From positions 62,001 through 126,000 of the forward strand of contig NZ_JARRAB010000008.1 of assembly GCF_030376615.1 (NCBI RefSeq): DNA of 64,000 bases. The letters are read 5' to 3'. A program made the translations under genes and the position numbers. Every line of letters begins with the position of its first letter. The stretch's first letter is position 1. Under the pieces are notes generated by a model. That model made no database searches. It saw only the letters and a program-made list of their open reading frames with translations, and was not told where the DNA came from. Shown piece by piece: positions 1-6,914 of this stretch. This DNA is from Pseudomonas sp. sp1636. GTDB lineage: Bacteria > Pseudomonadota > Gammaproteobacteria > Pseudomonadales > Pseudomonadaceae.

Positions 1-54
1 TTCGAGACGCGGGTGATTGAGTATCAGACGGGTGGGGCGTTGAGTTGGGATTGA
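1..54 (+). CDS. C-terminal end of an unidentified gene (partial)
   Basis: Only the last 17 codons and a TGA stop at 52-54 are visible (reading frame 1, ending GGALSWD). GC content and codon use match the core genome, unlike the AT-rich gene that follows. A strong terminator at 128-153 lies downstream and probably ends this transcription unit. The tail is too short to assign a family. Confidence 0.5.
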   Translation, partial: FETRVIEYQTGGALSWD

Positions 55-127
55 TTCCGTTCATTCACTGAAAGATCAAGAGCGCTTTACCTGAAATGGA
101 TGTTTGGGGCGGCGATTAAAAATCAAG

Positions 128-153
128 AGCCCCGCCTAGTGCGGGGCTTTTTA
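128..153 (+). terminator. Rho-independent terminator
   Basis: The arms AGCCCCGC (128-135) and GCGGGGCT (141-148) form a perfect 8-bp stem with a 5-nt loop, followed by a T run. It ends the upstream gene. It also argues against the longer reading of the next ORF from 100, because that reading would translate through this hairpin. Confidence 0.85.
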
Positions 154-177
154 AAAAATAAAGTAGCCGAGCAAAAC

Positions 178-1497
178 ATGAAACTTGAAGAAGTGTTTGG
201 AGTATCGAAAGATCTCATCGCCAGTTACACGGAGAGAGAGCATGTTGACGAGGCATTTGCTAGTGCGCTCCGACAGACCCGACAGATAATTGTCTACGGA
301 TCATCCAAACAAGGCAAGACAGCGCTAGTTCAACGCCACGTACCTGAAGACCAACGTGTAACCGTTCACTGCAGCCCACAAACTTCTACCGAAGACTTAT
401 ATAGATCATTACTGAGACAAATGGGTGTAGAAGTAACAACCGAAAAGGCGAGTGAAACATCTCGCGAAGTTGAAGCATCAGTGACTGCAAAATTCACTGC
501 CTTAATACCTTTTTTTGGAAAGGGGGAGGCCGAAACCAGCGGAAGTGCAACTGCTGGAAATAATGAAAGCATTACTAAAAAACCTATTGAGTTCAACTTA
601 TTGCTAGCTCAAGACGTGGGAGAAATACTGCAAAAAACCAACAATAAAAATCTATTTTTTGTAGTGGAAAACTTCCACTACCTAACCCCAGATGTTCAAT
701 CCGCATTTGCCTTTGATTTGAGAACATTCGAAGAAATGGGGCTCCGCTTCATTATTCTTGGCGTCTGGAGAGAAGCAAACCGCCTTATACAATTCAACGG
801 AGATCTCCAAGACAGAATTGCGGAGATACCTGTGGAGCCTTGGGAGATTCCAGATTTCGAGAAGCTAGTAAATACTGGCGAGCCTCACATGAATGTCATT
901 TTTGAAGAAAATGTTCGGAGAAAAATATTCGAGCAAGCTCATGGTAGCGTTGCTGTAGTGCAAGAAATAATCAAAAAAGTATGTGAAAAATGCAATTTAC
1001 TTGAACACCACAACGGAACACAACCTTTTGTTATAAATGACATAGCCACCATTGACCTCTCGATAAAGGAGAAAGTAGATGAATATGCATCCCGGCATGT
1101 CAGAAGCCTTGAATCGATCGCAGCCGGTTCTCGAACAAGAAGAGCAACTGAAGATACCGAAGCACTTTATCTTCCATATCACTTGGTTCGCGTTCTAGTT
1201 AACCGCTCCTATCAAGAGCTCAAAGATGGCATTGAACGAAAGTGGCTTCAAGAACTAATTAGAGAGCAACACCCAACACCAGACAACGTGAGAACCTCTG
1301 ACGTCACTGGCATGCTATTGCGCCTCCCCACAATACAAACAAACGCAAAGATAGTCCCCCCGCTATTTGACTATGACAGAGGGACTCGTCGTGTAAAAAT
1401 TGTCGACTCGACCCTCTATTTTTTCATCGACAATTGCTCCCCTAACGAGGTTATGAGCGAAATACCACATCCTGATCCTGCTCAAAGTCTTTCTTAA
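178..1497 (+). CDS. Stand-alone P-loop (STAND/AAA-like) ATPase with C-terminal winged-helix-like region
   Basis: A 439-aa protein. Walker A is GSSKQGKT at about residues 41-48, a Walker B-like strand LFFVVE lies at about 159-164, and a sensor-like strand (RFIILGVWRE) at about 190-199. The architecture is that of an ORC/STAND-type regulatory NTPase. Residues about 325-418 look like a winged-helix domain. No transmembrane segment or recognisable effector domain is visible. The start at 178 was chosen because the in-frame codon at 100 would read through the terminator; the ribosome site is weak. The gene is clearly more AT-rich than its neighbours and sits between a core-gene terminator and a REP/RAYT locus, which suggests horizontal acquisition. 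Such solitary ATPases are often found in defence or mobile-element contexts, but no partner gene is present here, so function is unassigned. Confidence 0.75.
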   Translation: MKLEEVFGVSKDLIASYTEREHVDEAFASALRQTRQIIVYGSSKQGKTALVQRHVPEDQRVTVHCSPQTSTEDLYRSLLRQMGVEVTTEKASETSREVEASVTAKFTALIPFFGKGEAETSGSATAGNNESITKKPIEFNLLLAQDVGEILQKTNNKNLFFVVENFHYLTPDVQSAFAFDLRTFEEMGLRFIILGVWREANRLIQFNGDLQDRIAEIPVEPWEIPDFEKLVNTGEPHMNVIFEENVRRKIFEQAHGSVAVVQEIIKKVCEKCNLLEHHNGTQPFVINDIATIDLSIKEKVDEYASRHVRSLESIAAGSRTRRATEDTEALYLPYHLVRVLVNRSYQELKDGIERKWLQELIREQHPTPDNVRTSDVTGMLLRLPTIQTNAKIVPPLFDYDRGTRRVKIVDSTLYFFIDNCSPNEVMSEIPHPDPAQSLS

Positions 1498-1547
1498 TAA
1501 AAAAGGGGAAAAAGGAAAAAGGTGACAAATTTATTTTCTTCGTTTCA

Positions 1548-1598
1548 GATCGTTCCCACGCTCCGCGTGGGAATGCAGCCTTCGACGCTCCAGCGTCC
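1548..1598 (+). repeat. REP element upstream of the RAYT
   Basis: The core TTCCCACGCTCCGCGTGGGAA is a hairpin preceded by GATCG and followed by a second small stem (GACGCTCCAGCGTC). It is in the opposite orientation to the REP copies downstream of the RAYT gene, the usual inverted arrangement of REP sequences around a RAYT. Confidence 0.85.
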
Positions 1599-1726
1599 AC
1601 CTACCCGCAACTCAGGTGGCGACGCAGAGCGCGGCGGGCTAGGCTCCTCCGCAAAGCATGGGGATCATCGCAGATAGAGAAACCGCCCTATTCCATTCAC
1701 AGCCAGCCGATTCAAGGAAGAATCCA

Positions 1727-2263
1727 ATGGGCCGCAGCCGCTACGTCATCATCGAATCTGAAAAACCACACTTCCTCACTTGCACAGTGCTGGAGTGGCT
1801 ACCGCTGTTCACCCGCCCCGCTCTGGTCGAAATCCTGCTCGACTGCTGGCGCTATCAACAGGCAAACCAAGGCTTGCGCCTCTACGGCTACGTCGTACTG
1901 GAGAACCACCTGCACTTCATCGCCCAGGCACCTGACTTGGGCAAATGCGTCAGTGGATTCAAGTCATTCACGGCACGCCAGATCATTGACCACCTGCAAG
2001 CCCGAGGAGCAGAACGTTTGTTGGAGCGACTGCGCTTCGCCAAACGTGCGCACAAGGGCGACCGTGTGCACCAACTCTGGCAGGAAGGTTCACATGCGGA
2101 GCTGGTTTACAGCTCCGAGGTGATGCGGGAAAAGCTCGATTACATCCACCACAACCCACTCAAACGGGGCTACGTGGATCGGGCGGAGCACTGGCGCTAC
2201 TCCAGTGCCAGGAACTACGCGGGGCAGGCAGGATTGATCGAGGTCGACCGGTGGGATGCGTGA
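1727..2263 (+). CDS. RAYT: REP-associated tyrosine transposase (IS200-like)
   Basis: A 178-aa Y1-type HUH nuclease of the TnpA_REP group, which recognises REP hairpins as single-stranded DNA and is thought to be domesticated for REP dissemination. The HUH motif is HLH in ENHLHF (residues 61 and 63), and the probable catalytic tyrosine is Y139 in DYIHHNP. An in-frame codon exists at 1658, but the ATG at 1727 has a good AAGGAAG ribosome site. The gene is flanked by inverted REPs. From codon 147 to the stop it is the first unit of a 148-bp tandem array, so its C-terminus exists in two further copies downstream. The first copy is the only one attached to a complete reading frame, so the transposase looks intact. 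Confidence 0.9.
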   Translation: MGRSRYVIIESEKPHFLTCTVLEWLPLFTRPALVEILLDCWRYQQANQGLRLYGYVVLENHLHFIAQAPDLGKCVSGFKSFTARQIIDHLQARGAERLLERLRFAKRAHKGDRVHQLWQEGSHAELVYSSEVMREKLDYIHHNPLKRGYVDRAEHWRYSSARNYAGQAGLIEVDRWDA

Positions 2264-2310
2264 CGCGGAGCGTCACTGGCTGCGTTCCCACGCAGAGCGT
2301 GGGAACGATC
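2261..2310 (-). repeat. REP element, copy 1 downstream of RAYT
   Basis: The 50-bp element contains a GACGCGGAGCGTC stem and the TTCCCACGCAGAGCGTGGGAA hairpin ending in CGATC. It is inverted relative to the REP at 1548. Identical copies occur at 2409-2458, 2557-2606 and 3367-3416. Confidence 0.9.
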
Positions 2311-2408
2311 AACGGGGCTACGTGGATCGGGCGGAGCACTGGCGTTACTCCAGTGCCAGAAACTACGCGGGGCAGGCAGGATTGATCGAGATCGACCGGT
2401 GGGATGCG

Positions 2409-2458
2409 TGACGCGGAGCGTCACTGGCTGCGTTCCCACGCAGAGCGTGGGAACGATC
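2409..2458 (-). repeat. REP element, copy 2 in the tandem array
   Basis: Same 50-bp element as 2261-2310, exactly 148 bp downstream. Confidence 0.9.
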
Positions 2459-2556
2459 AGCGGGGCTACGTGGATCGGGCGGAGCACTGGCGTTACTCCA
2501 GTGCCCGGAACTACGCGGGGCAGGCGGGACTGATCGAAGTCGACCGGTGGGATGCG

Positions 2557-2606
2557 TGACGCGGAGCGTCACTGGCTGCGTTCCCACGCAGAGCGTGGGA
2601 ACGATC
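2557..2606 (-). repeat. REP element, copy 3 in the tandem array
   Basis: Same 50-bp element, a further 148 bp downstream; it closes the tandem array. Confidence 0.9.
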
Positions 2607-2814
2607 AGCAGCATCTTAGCCTACCGGCAAAAATCGCCAGAACGGGCCTGGCCAGCCCAGCCCCTGGGCATGCCGGACGCGGCGCGTTCCCTCCTGTCGG
2701 CGAGCCCGCCCAGTCCTCGGCTCAGCTACCTTTCCTGTATGCCTTCGCCGCCGTGGCAGCCCCATGCCGGCCGCGAGGGTGCCCAAGCAGACGACCATCG
2801 CCACGGGAGCGACC

Positions 2815-3114
2815 ATGCAGGCCTACAGTTCGTTTTATCGCTGGTTACACCGTCACCTGGTAGTGAGTTTCTTGCTGATGACGGTCAGTTTTCTGGCCTT
2901 TGGCTATTTCACCATCGACCTGGTTCACCTGCTCAGCAGCAATACCGTCTTTATCGTCAGGCATGGCTGGATGGCACTGATGAGCGGCGGCTTGCTGCAG
3001 TTTGCCCAGCTCACGCTGATGGCGCTGCTGGCGATGGCCTGCTACCTGCTCTTCCGCTTGTGTGAGCAGGCCGTCGTGCAGCGCCTGTCGGGCAGGGCGC
3101 GCTCGATGGAGTAG
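2815..3114 (+). CDS. Small two-helix membrane protein, unknown function
   Basis: A 99-aa protein with hydrophobic segments at about residues 14-38 and 55-80, consistent with two transmembrane helices, and a basic C-terminal tail. The ATG at 2815 was preferred over 2764 because the sequence from MQAYSSF onward has normal membrane-protein character and a GGAG-like ribosome site precedes it. No family was recognised. It stands alone between the RAYT array and a decayed acetyltransferase fragment. Confidence 0.6.
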   Translation: MQAYSSFYRWLHRHLVVSFLLMTVSFLAFGYFTIDLVHLLSSNTVFIVRHGWMALMSGGLLQFAQLTLMALLAMACYLLFRLCEQAVVQRLSGRARSME

Positions 3115-3163
3115 CGAGCCGTTCGCCCCGCGCACCGGCTTCGCCAGCGAAGCACGGCTGATG

Positions 3164-3335
3164 CCGCGCCGGACGGGGTAAGTATGGCGCCCAGCGGATC
3201 CTGCAGGTAGAGGCTGACCACCCAGGGCTGCTGACTGGCGAGGATCACCTGCTCGACCAGCGCCCGGCCGATGCCCTGGCGGCGGTATTTCTTGAGGATG
3301 AACAGGTCGGCGAACTCCAGCGCGTCCACCCCGGG
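3164..3335 (-). pseudogene. GNAT acetyltransferase fragment
   Basis: On the minus strand about 57 codons encode a recognisable GNAT core: a strand ending FADLFILKKY, then the acetyl-CoA pyrophosphate-binding motif RRQGIG, then helix ALVEQVILAS and the following strand. There is no N-terminal part. The upstream side is cut exactly where the RAYT-tail/REP fragment (3338-3417) begins, and the C-terminal side also decays. I read it as a gene destroyed by insertion and deletion. Confidence 0.7.
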
Positions 3336-3337
3336 AA

Positions 3338-3417
3338 GATTGATCGAGGTCGACCGGTAGGATGCGTGACGCGGAGCGTCACTGGCTGCGTTCCCACGCA
3401 GAGCGTGGGAACGATCA
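3338..3417 (+). mobile_element. Solo RAYT-tail plus REP fragment
   Basis: A fourth, isolated copy of the last codons of the RAYT plus the complete 50-bp REP (3367-3416), about 730 bp from the array. It directly abuts the broken GNAT fragment. Gaining a piece of transposase 3' end together with the REP implies that the mobilised unit can extend beyond the REP itself. Confidence 0.85.
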
Positions 3418-3604
3418 ATCAATCCAGCAACTGGGCCGCAGGTAAGCAACCATGGAAATCCAAGGAACCTTGACCCCTCCGCATCTACCGCCTACCCTCA
3501 CGGCCGGCGCCTAAGAAACGTCTTGATCCACACAGCGGCCTGACCGCTCCCGAAAGTTTGCGGCTTTTTTGTGCCTGCGGTTTTACCCTGCGCGCAAAAA
3601 ATGC

Positions 3605-3726
3605 ACCTCTGTTATGTCGGGAGTGGGCGAATACAAGACCCGAAAGGGGAATATGTCCGGCCCTCTGTGTGGGGTTTCTTAGCTCCCGGCACCTTAGCCC
3701 TAAGAAAGCTGTATTCACACAGAGGT
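3605..3726 (+). ncRNA. C4-type antisense RNA and its target site
   Basis: The fold seen directly is a closing stem 3615-3623 with 3683-3691 (nine pairs, one G-U) enclosing a GACCCGAAAGGGG-type hairpin and a loop. The element 3662-3671 is perfectly complementary over 10 nt to 3716-3725, the ribosome site just before the leader ATG at 3734. A second element, 3605-3612, is complementary over 8 nt to 3719-3726. A further perfect 8-bp pairing joins 3675-3682 with 3700-3707. In phages P1, P7 and P4, C4 RNA is cut from the leader transcript and represses antirepressor translation by exactly this logic, pairing with the leader-ORF ribosome site. Position upstream of a short ORF coupled to a BRO gene supports the call. 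No covariance search was possible. Confidence 0.8.
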
Positions 3727-3733
3727 AATGGAT

Positions 3734-3826
3734 ATGCCTACAGTCACCCGCCTTCGGCCCGAAGGCCGTTCGCCGCACACCCGCACGACTCATGCCGCCT
3801 CCTGCCAGGAGGTGCGCCATGCATGA
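3734..3826 (+). CDS. 30-aa leader peptide overlapping the antirepressor gene (icd-like)
   Basis: The ATG at 3734 follows AGAGGTAATGGAT and encodes a 30-aa basic, Thr/Arg-rich peptide whose TGA stop (3824-3826) overlaps the ATG of the BRO gene by 8 nt. This is the arrangement expected for translational coupling, as with icd-ant in phage P1. The ribosome site is the target of the upstream C4 pairing element. The peptide itself resembles no domain; its role may only be to deliver ribosomes to the downstream start. Confidence 0.65.
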   Translation: MPTVTRLRPEGRSPHTRTTHAASCQEVRHA

Positions 3827-4277
3827 CGAAGTGTTGATCCCCACCACGTTCACCCGTCATCGCCGCCAACTGCGGGCGTTGTTGCTGGATGGCCAGCCCT
3901 GGTTCGCCGCTCGCGACCTCGGGCGTTTGCTCAACCACCGCATCGAGGACGGGCTGCGGCGCAGCCTGGATGACGATCAGTTGCAGGTCGCCCGGCTGCG
4001 CAGCGGCGATGGTGGCTATGAGCAGGCGCTGTTGATCAGCGAATCCGGCGTCTACGTCGCGCTACTGCACTATTACCACCCGGAAAACCGCTGCCTGCGC
4101 CAATGGCTGACCCACGAGGTGATTCCGCTGTTGCGCGACCAGAACCAGGCTTGCGATGCCGCCCCGCGTCGCCGCCTGCTGCGGTGGCAGGCGCTCGAGC
4201 TGGGTGTGCTGCACTGGCAAGGTCAACTGTGGGTGCCCTATAGCGAACTACCTCGCCTGATCAGCGGCCAGGCGTAG
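3819..4277 (+). CDS. BRO-N domain protein, antirepressor-like
   Basis: A 152-aa protein. Residues about 10-110 form a BRO-N/antirepressor domain: the WFAARDLGRLL strand-helix typical of Bro/Ant proteins, then LISESGVYVALLHY and a C-terminal WLTHEVIPLLR helix. Family members bind DNA or phage repressors. The start at 3819 has AGGAGG eight bases upstream and is coupled to the leader peptide. The gene is a lone member of a phage-type switch: no integrase, capsid or repressor gene is near, so it is either a relic or a domesticated bacterial regulator. A strong terminator follows at 4285-4322. Confidence 0.85.
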   Translation: MHDEVLIPTTFTRHRRQLRALLLDGQPWFAARDLGRLLNHRIEDGLRRSLDDDQLQVARLRSGDGGYEQALLISESGVYVALLHYYHPENRCLRQWLTHEVIPLLRDQNQACDAAPRRRLLRWQALELGVLHWQGQLWVPYSELPRLISGQA

Positions 4278-4284
4278 CGAAATA

Positions 4285-4322
4285 AAGCATCAAACCCCGC
4301 CCTGGCGGAGTTTGATGCTTCT
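4285..4322 (+). terminator. Terminator after the BRO gene
   Basis: The arms AAGCATCAAAC (4285-4295) and GTTTGATGCTT (4310-4320) pair perfectly, with additional GC pairing inside (CCCGCC with GGCGG). It sits 8 bases after the BRO stop codon. The T run is short, but the stem is strong. Confidence 0.8.
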
Positions 4323-4450
4323 GCCCCGCCATTATCGAAAGCAGCTCGGGCGTATTCTCCAGGCAAACGCTGCGGCTTGTTTCAAATCATCCCCTGTTCG
4401 CCCAGCGCCTTTTACAGTGTTAAGCCGAGCCACTCAGAAAAGGCCACGCC

Positions 4451-4963
4451 ATGCGCCGGTTTCCCATGATGCTTGCTGCACTTCTGGCTACCCATGCTCA
4501 GGCAGGGTGCCCGCTTGCCGATGCGCCAGTCCTGGAACAGTCGCAAAAGGTGTACCTGCAAGCGTATGCCGGCGGCCTGATGCTCTGCGATGGGGAACAA
4601 AATCTGCGCTGGCCGCTGACTGATGCCGATGCAAGCCATGCAGCCACCCAGGTGGATCAGCATTGGCATTTTCCCAATCGGCAGAGTTTTGTCGTGGTCA
4701 GCGGCGCTTTGGGTGAGGTGTGGGAAATCAGCTACAACCCGCAGGCTCCGGAGATTGCCACCGGCAAGGTGCATGATTTCCAATACCGCGAAGGAGCCTT
4801 TGTGCCGGGTTATCTGCACCCGCAACGAGGACGCATTGCGCAGGCTGTTATCACGGCCAGCCAGGCGGAAGCCGATGAGCACGGTCTATGGCTGGAGCAG
4901 GATGGCAAGCGCCGTTTCTATCACCTGGATGTGCGCAAGTTTATTCCGCGGCCGGCAACCTAA
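4451..4963 (+). CDS. Secreted protein of unknown function, possible cytochrome d1-like propeller blades
   Basis: A 170-aa protein with an N-terminal signal peptide (MRRFPMMLAALLATHAQA, cleaved near residue 18). The mature part has beta-strand character with a VWEISYNP stretch, reminiscent of blades in NirF/cytochrome cd1 proteins. It is far too short for a complete propeller and no haem-ligand motif is visible. Three cysteines occur, two early in the mature part. It is a single gene, convergent with the CAP-domain gene (stop codons 7 bp apart). I treat the d1 resemblance as a weak lead. Confidence 0.65.
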   Translation: MRRFPMMLAALLATHAQAGCPLADAPVLEQSQKVYLQAYAGGLMLCDGEQNLRWPLTDADASHAATQVDQHWHFPNRQSFVVVSGALGEVWEISYNPQAPEIATGKVHDFQYREGAFVPGYLHPQRGRIAQAVITASQAEADEHGLWLEQDGKRRFYHLDVRKFIPRPAT

Positions 4964-4969
4964 AACGGT

Positions 4970-5818
4970 TTACGGCGCGCCAAACAGCGCCGTCCAATAA
5001 ATCCCCGCATCACTCTGCGGATCAACGGCATAAGCGGCCCCCAACTCACGGAACTGTGGGTTCATCAGGTTGGCGCAATGACCGGGGCTGGCCAACCAGC
5101 CATCGACCACCCGGCGCGAGGTCTCCCGCCCGGCGGCGATGTTCTCGCCGATCGTCCCGCCGACATAACCGCCCAGCTCCGCCCGGTCGCCCGGCGTGCG
5201 GCCGTCGCGATCCTTGTGGGCGAAGTAGTTACCGTTGGCCATGGCCCGGCTGTGGGCCATGGCCACCGAGCCCAGCGCGGCGTTCCAGACCAGCGGCGCA
5301 GCGGCGGCAAAGGTTTGCGCGCCACACTGGCGCGGCTGTGCGCGCTCGGCGTTGATCTGTTCCAGCAGTTTCTGCCCTTCCGCCTGCCAGTCGCCCAGGC
5401 GCCCGCCCAGCAGCGGTCGCGCCAGCACGATGCGCCAGTCGCGCTCGAGGCGGCTCACGCCGATATCGACAAACTGCGGGTCGAGCAGGGTCTGACAGAA
5501 GCTCTCCTGCAACACCTTCATCGCCGAGGGTGCATCACGCGGGCCGGACAGGCTGATGGCCTGCACGTTGACCATGGGGTAGGCCGCGGCGGCCAGCGCC
5601 TGCTGCAGATCGACGGCGCCAACAACCGGCAGGATCAGGCGCGAATCGGCCGCCAGCGGCGGCAGCTCCTCGGACGCCTGCCCGGCACAGCGCTGCACCT
5701 GGCTGCGGTAGGCATTGATCGACTCGAGCAGTTGCGGCTCCTCGGCGGCGATGGCCGCAGTAGCCAGCAGCCCCAGCGACCAGGCCGCCAAACGCACAAC
5801 GAATGAATTCACACCCAT
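4970..5818 (-). CDS. Exported CAP (SCP/PR1-like) domain protein
   Basis: A 282-aa protein with a signal peptide (cleavage near AIA-AEE, residue 24). The C-terminal ~125 residues form a CAP domain: AMAHSRAMANG with the conserved His, YFAHKDRDGRTPGDR, GENIAAG and SPGHCANLMNP motifs, ending in the typical W-T-x-x-FG. Residues about 30-140 are a less conserved N-terminal extension. Bacterial CAP proteins are periplasmic or secreted and their biochemical role is mostly unknown. The gene is monocistronic; the ATG at 5818 follows GGAGGTTTCC. Confidence 0.85.
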   Translation of the reverse strand: MGVNSFVVRLAAWSLGLLATAAIAAEEPQLLESINAYRSQVQRCAGQASEELPPLAADSRLILPVVGAVDLQQALAAAAYPMVNVQAISLSGPRDAPSAMKVLQESFCQTLLDPQFVDIGVSRLERDWRIVLARPLLGGRLGDWQAEGQKLLEQINAERAQPRQCGAQTFAAAAPLVWNAALGSVAMAHSRAMANGNYFAHKDRDGRTPGDRAELGGYVGGTIGENIAAGRETSRRVVDGWLASPGHCANLMNPQFRELGAAYAVDPQSDAGIYWTALFGAP

Positions 5819-6292
5819 GGAAACCTCCCAGAATCTGTGCTGGCCATGATGCTTGATTCCGCCCCGATCTGCGCACAGTTAAAGCTCGTGGCATGGGTTG
5901 AACGCAGCGACGCCCAGCCAGGATCAAGGATACCTAAAGGCGGATCCGAATTAGCCTAGGACGGGCAAGGCTTTCGGCCCAGCCATTGGCCGGGACGCCC
6001 CAAGCGGAACACTGAAGGGGTCGAGGCTATTTGCCCGCACAGCAGCGCTGCGTTGCCTTCGAGGCGGTTGACCTCGGGGCGAAGCCGTTGTCCTGCACCG
6101 CGCCCCCGCAATTTGGCAGCCCGGCGGGCTGCATTCGCCGCGGGGCGCGCCTCCGACCAGGTTGCGGGCGGACTTGAGTCCATGGATAGACGGAGTAATC
6201 GATCAGGCCACTGGCAGGCACTGGGCGCAAGTCCCGCCCTGCGTGCTTTGAGTTACCATGGCAATCTAATCCTCTGCGCAAGAGTCCGCAGC
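5819..6292. other. Intergenic region between the CAP gene and phaR
   Basis: 474 bp without a supported gene. It contains the promoter side of the CAP gene and a 150-bp dispersed repeat (6070-6219, described separately). The segment 5880-6069 shows no feature I recognise. Confidence 0.7.
6070..6219 (+). repeat. 150-bp dispersed repeat, copy A
   Basis: Matches 16381-16530 along its full 150 bp without length change, starting GACCTCGGGGCGAAGCCG and ending GGCCACTGGCAGGC. It is GC-rich and contains an internal hairpin (GCAGCCCGGCGGGCTGC). It has no open frame and no clear terminal inverted repeats. Confidence 0.9.
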
Positions 6293-6829
6293 ATGTCTGA
6301 TCGGAAGCAGGTTCGCCTGATCAAGAAGTACCCCAATCGTCGCCTCTACGACACGCAGACCAGTACCCACCTCAACCTGAGCGACATCCGCAAACTGGTC
6401 GTTGAGGAAGAACCGTTCCAGGTGGTGGATGCCAAGACCGGCGAAGACCTGACCCGCAGCATCCTGCTGCAGATCATTCAGGAAGCCGAGAGCGATGGCG
6501 AGCCGATCTTCTCCAGCGACATGCTCAAGGGCATCATCCGCTTCTACGGCCCCTTCCAGGGCATGCTCGGCAGCTATCTGGAAAACAGCATCAAGGCGGT
6601 GACCGACATCCAGGCGCAGACCGGCCAGCAATCGTCCCAGGCCTGGAGCGATTTCATGAGCAGCCAGGTGCCGATGATGCAGAAGGTGATGGGGCAATAT
6701 GTCGAGCAGTCCAAGCAGCTCTATCTGAACACGCAGAACCTGTTCGGCCTGTTCCCGGGTTTTCCCGGTGCGGCTGGCCAAGCTGACAAAGACAAGAACA
6801 AGAACAGCAAGGATGACGACAAGGCCTGA
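6293..6829 (+). CDS. phaR: PhaR, polyhydroxyalkanoate synthesis repressor
   Basis: A 178-aa protein with the PHB/PHA accumulation regulator DNA-binding domain: the signature IKKYPNRRLYDT at residues 10-21, followed by VVDAKTGEDLTRSILLQII and the second PHB_acc domain (ML.GIIRFYG). The C-terminal tail is Lys/Asp-rich. PhaR binds PHB granules and releases the phasin promoter when granules form. The start at 6293 gives the canonical N-terminus; a longer upstream frame lies in the 150-bp repeat. It is the first gene of the pha locus and convergent with the phasin gene, separated by a hairpin. A matching palindrome lies upstream of the phasin gene. Confidence 0.93.
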   Translation: MSDRKQVRLIKKYPNRRLYDTQTSTHLNLSDIRKLVVEEEPFQVVDAKTGEDLTRSILLQIIQEAESDGEPIFSSDMLKGIIRFYGPFQGMLGSYLENSIKAVTDIQAQTGQQSSQAWSDFMSSQVPMMQKVMGQYVEQSKQLYLNTQNLFGLFPGFPGAAGQADKDKNKNSKDDDKA

Positions 6830-6861
6830 AGCGGCTTGTCTTGCAGCAGTTCCCCGCAAAA

Positions 6862-6898
6862 CCCTGCAATGACCCCGGCAGCGCCGGGGCATTGCAGG
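6862..6898. terminator. Hairpin between convergent phaR and phasin genes
   Basis: The arms 6862-6878 and 6883-6898 pair over 16 bp with one bulged A, both rich in GC at the tip. There is a short T run on the minus-strand side only. It probably serves as a bidirectional terminator. Confidence 0.6.
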
Positions 6899-6914
6899 TC
6901 ACGCTAAAACAGAC

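Larger units (their letters stand above)
2165..2608 (+). repeat. Three tandem 148-bp units of RAYT 3' end plus REP
   Basis: Units start at 2165, 2313 and 2461. Each has the last 32 codons and stop of the RAYT (99 bp) followed by 49 bp with the REP. Unit 1 is the genuine end of the transposase; units 2 and 3 are detached from any start codon. Differences between units are nearly all at synonymous positions, with one Val/Ile change in unit 2. The rest of 2264-2814 shows no gene I can support. Confidence 0.95.

Noticed and set aside
100..177. Extended N-terminus of the stand-alone ATPase from position 100
   Set aside because: The extension translates a rho-independent terminator hairpin and has no ribosome site.
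2165..2608. Tandem repeats considered as a CRISPR array
   Set aside because: The unit is 148 bp with no unique spacers, and consists of a RAYT gene end plus REP; no cas gene is near.
3605..4277. Prophage remnant around the BRO gene
   Set aside because: No integrase, structural, lysis or repressor gene and no attachment-like repeats flank it; only the C4-leader-BRO unit is supported.
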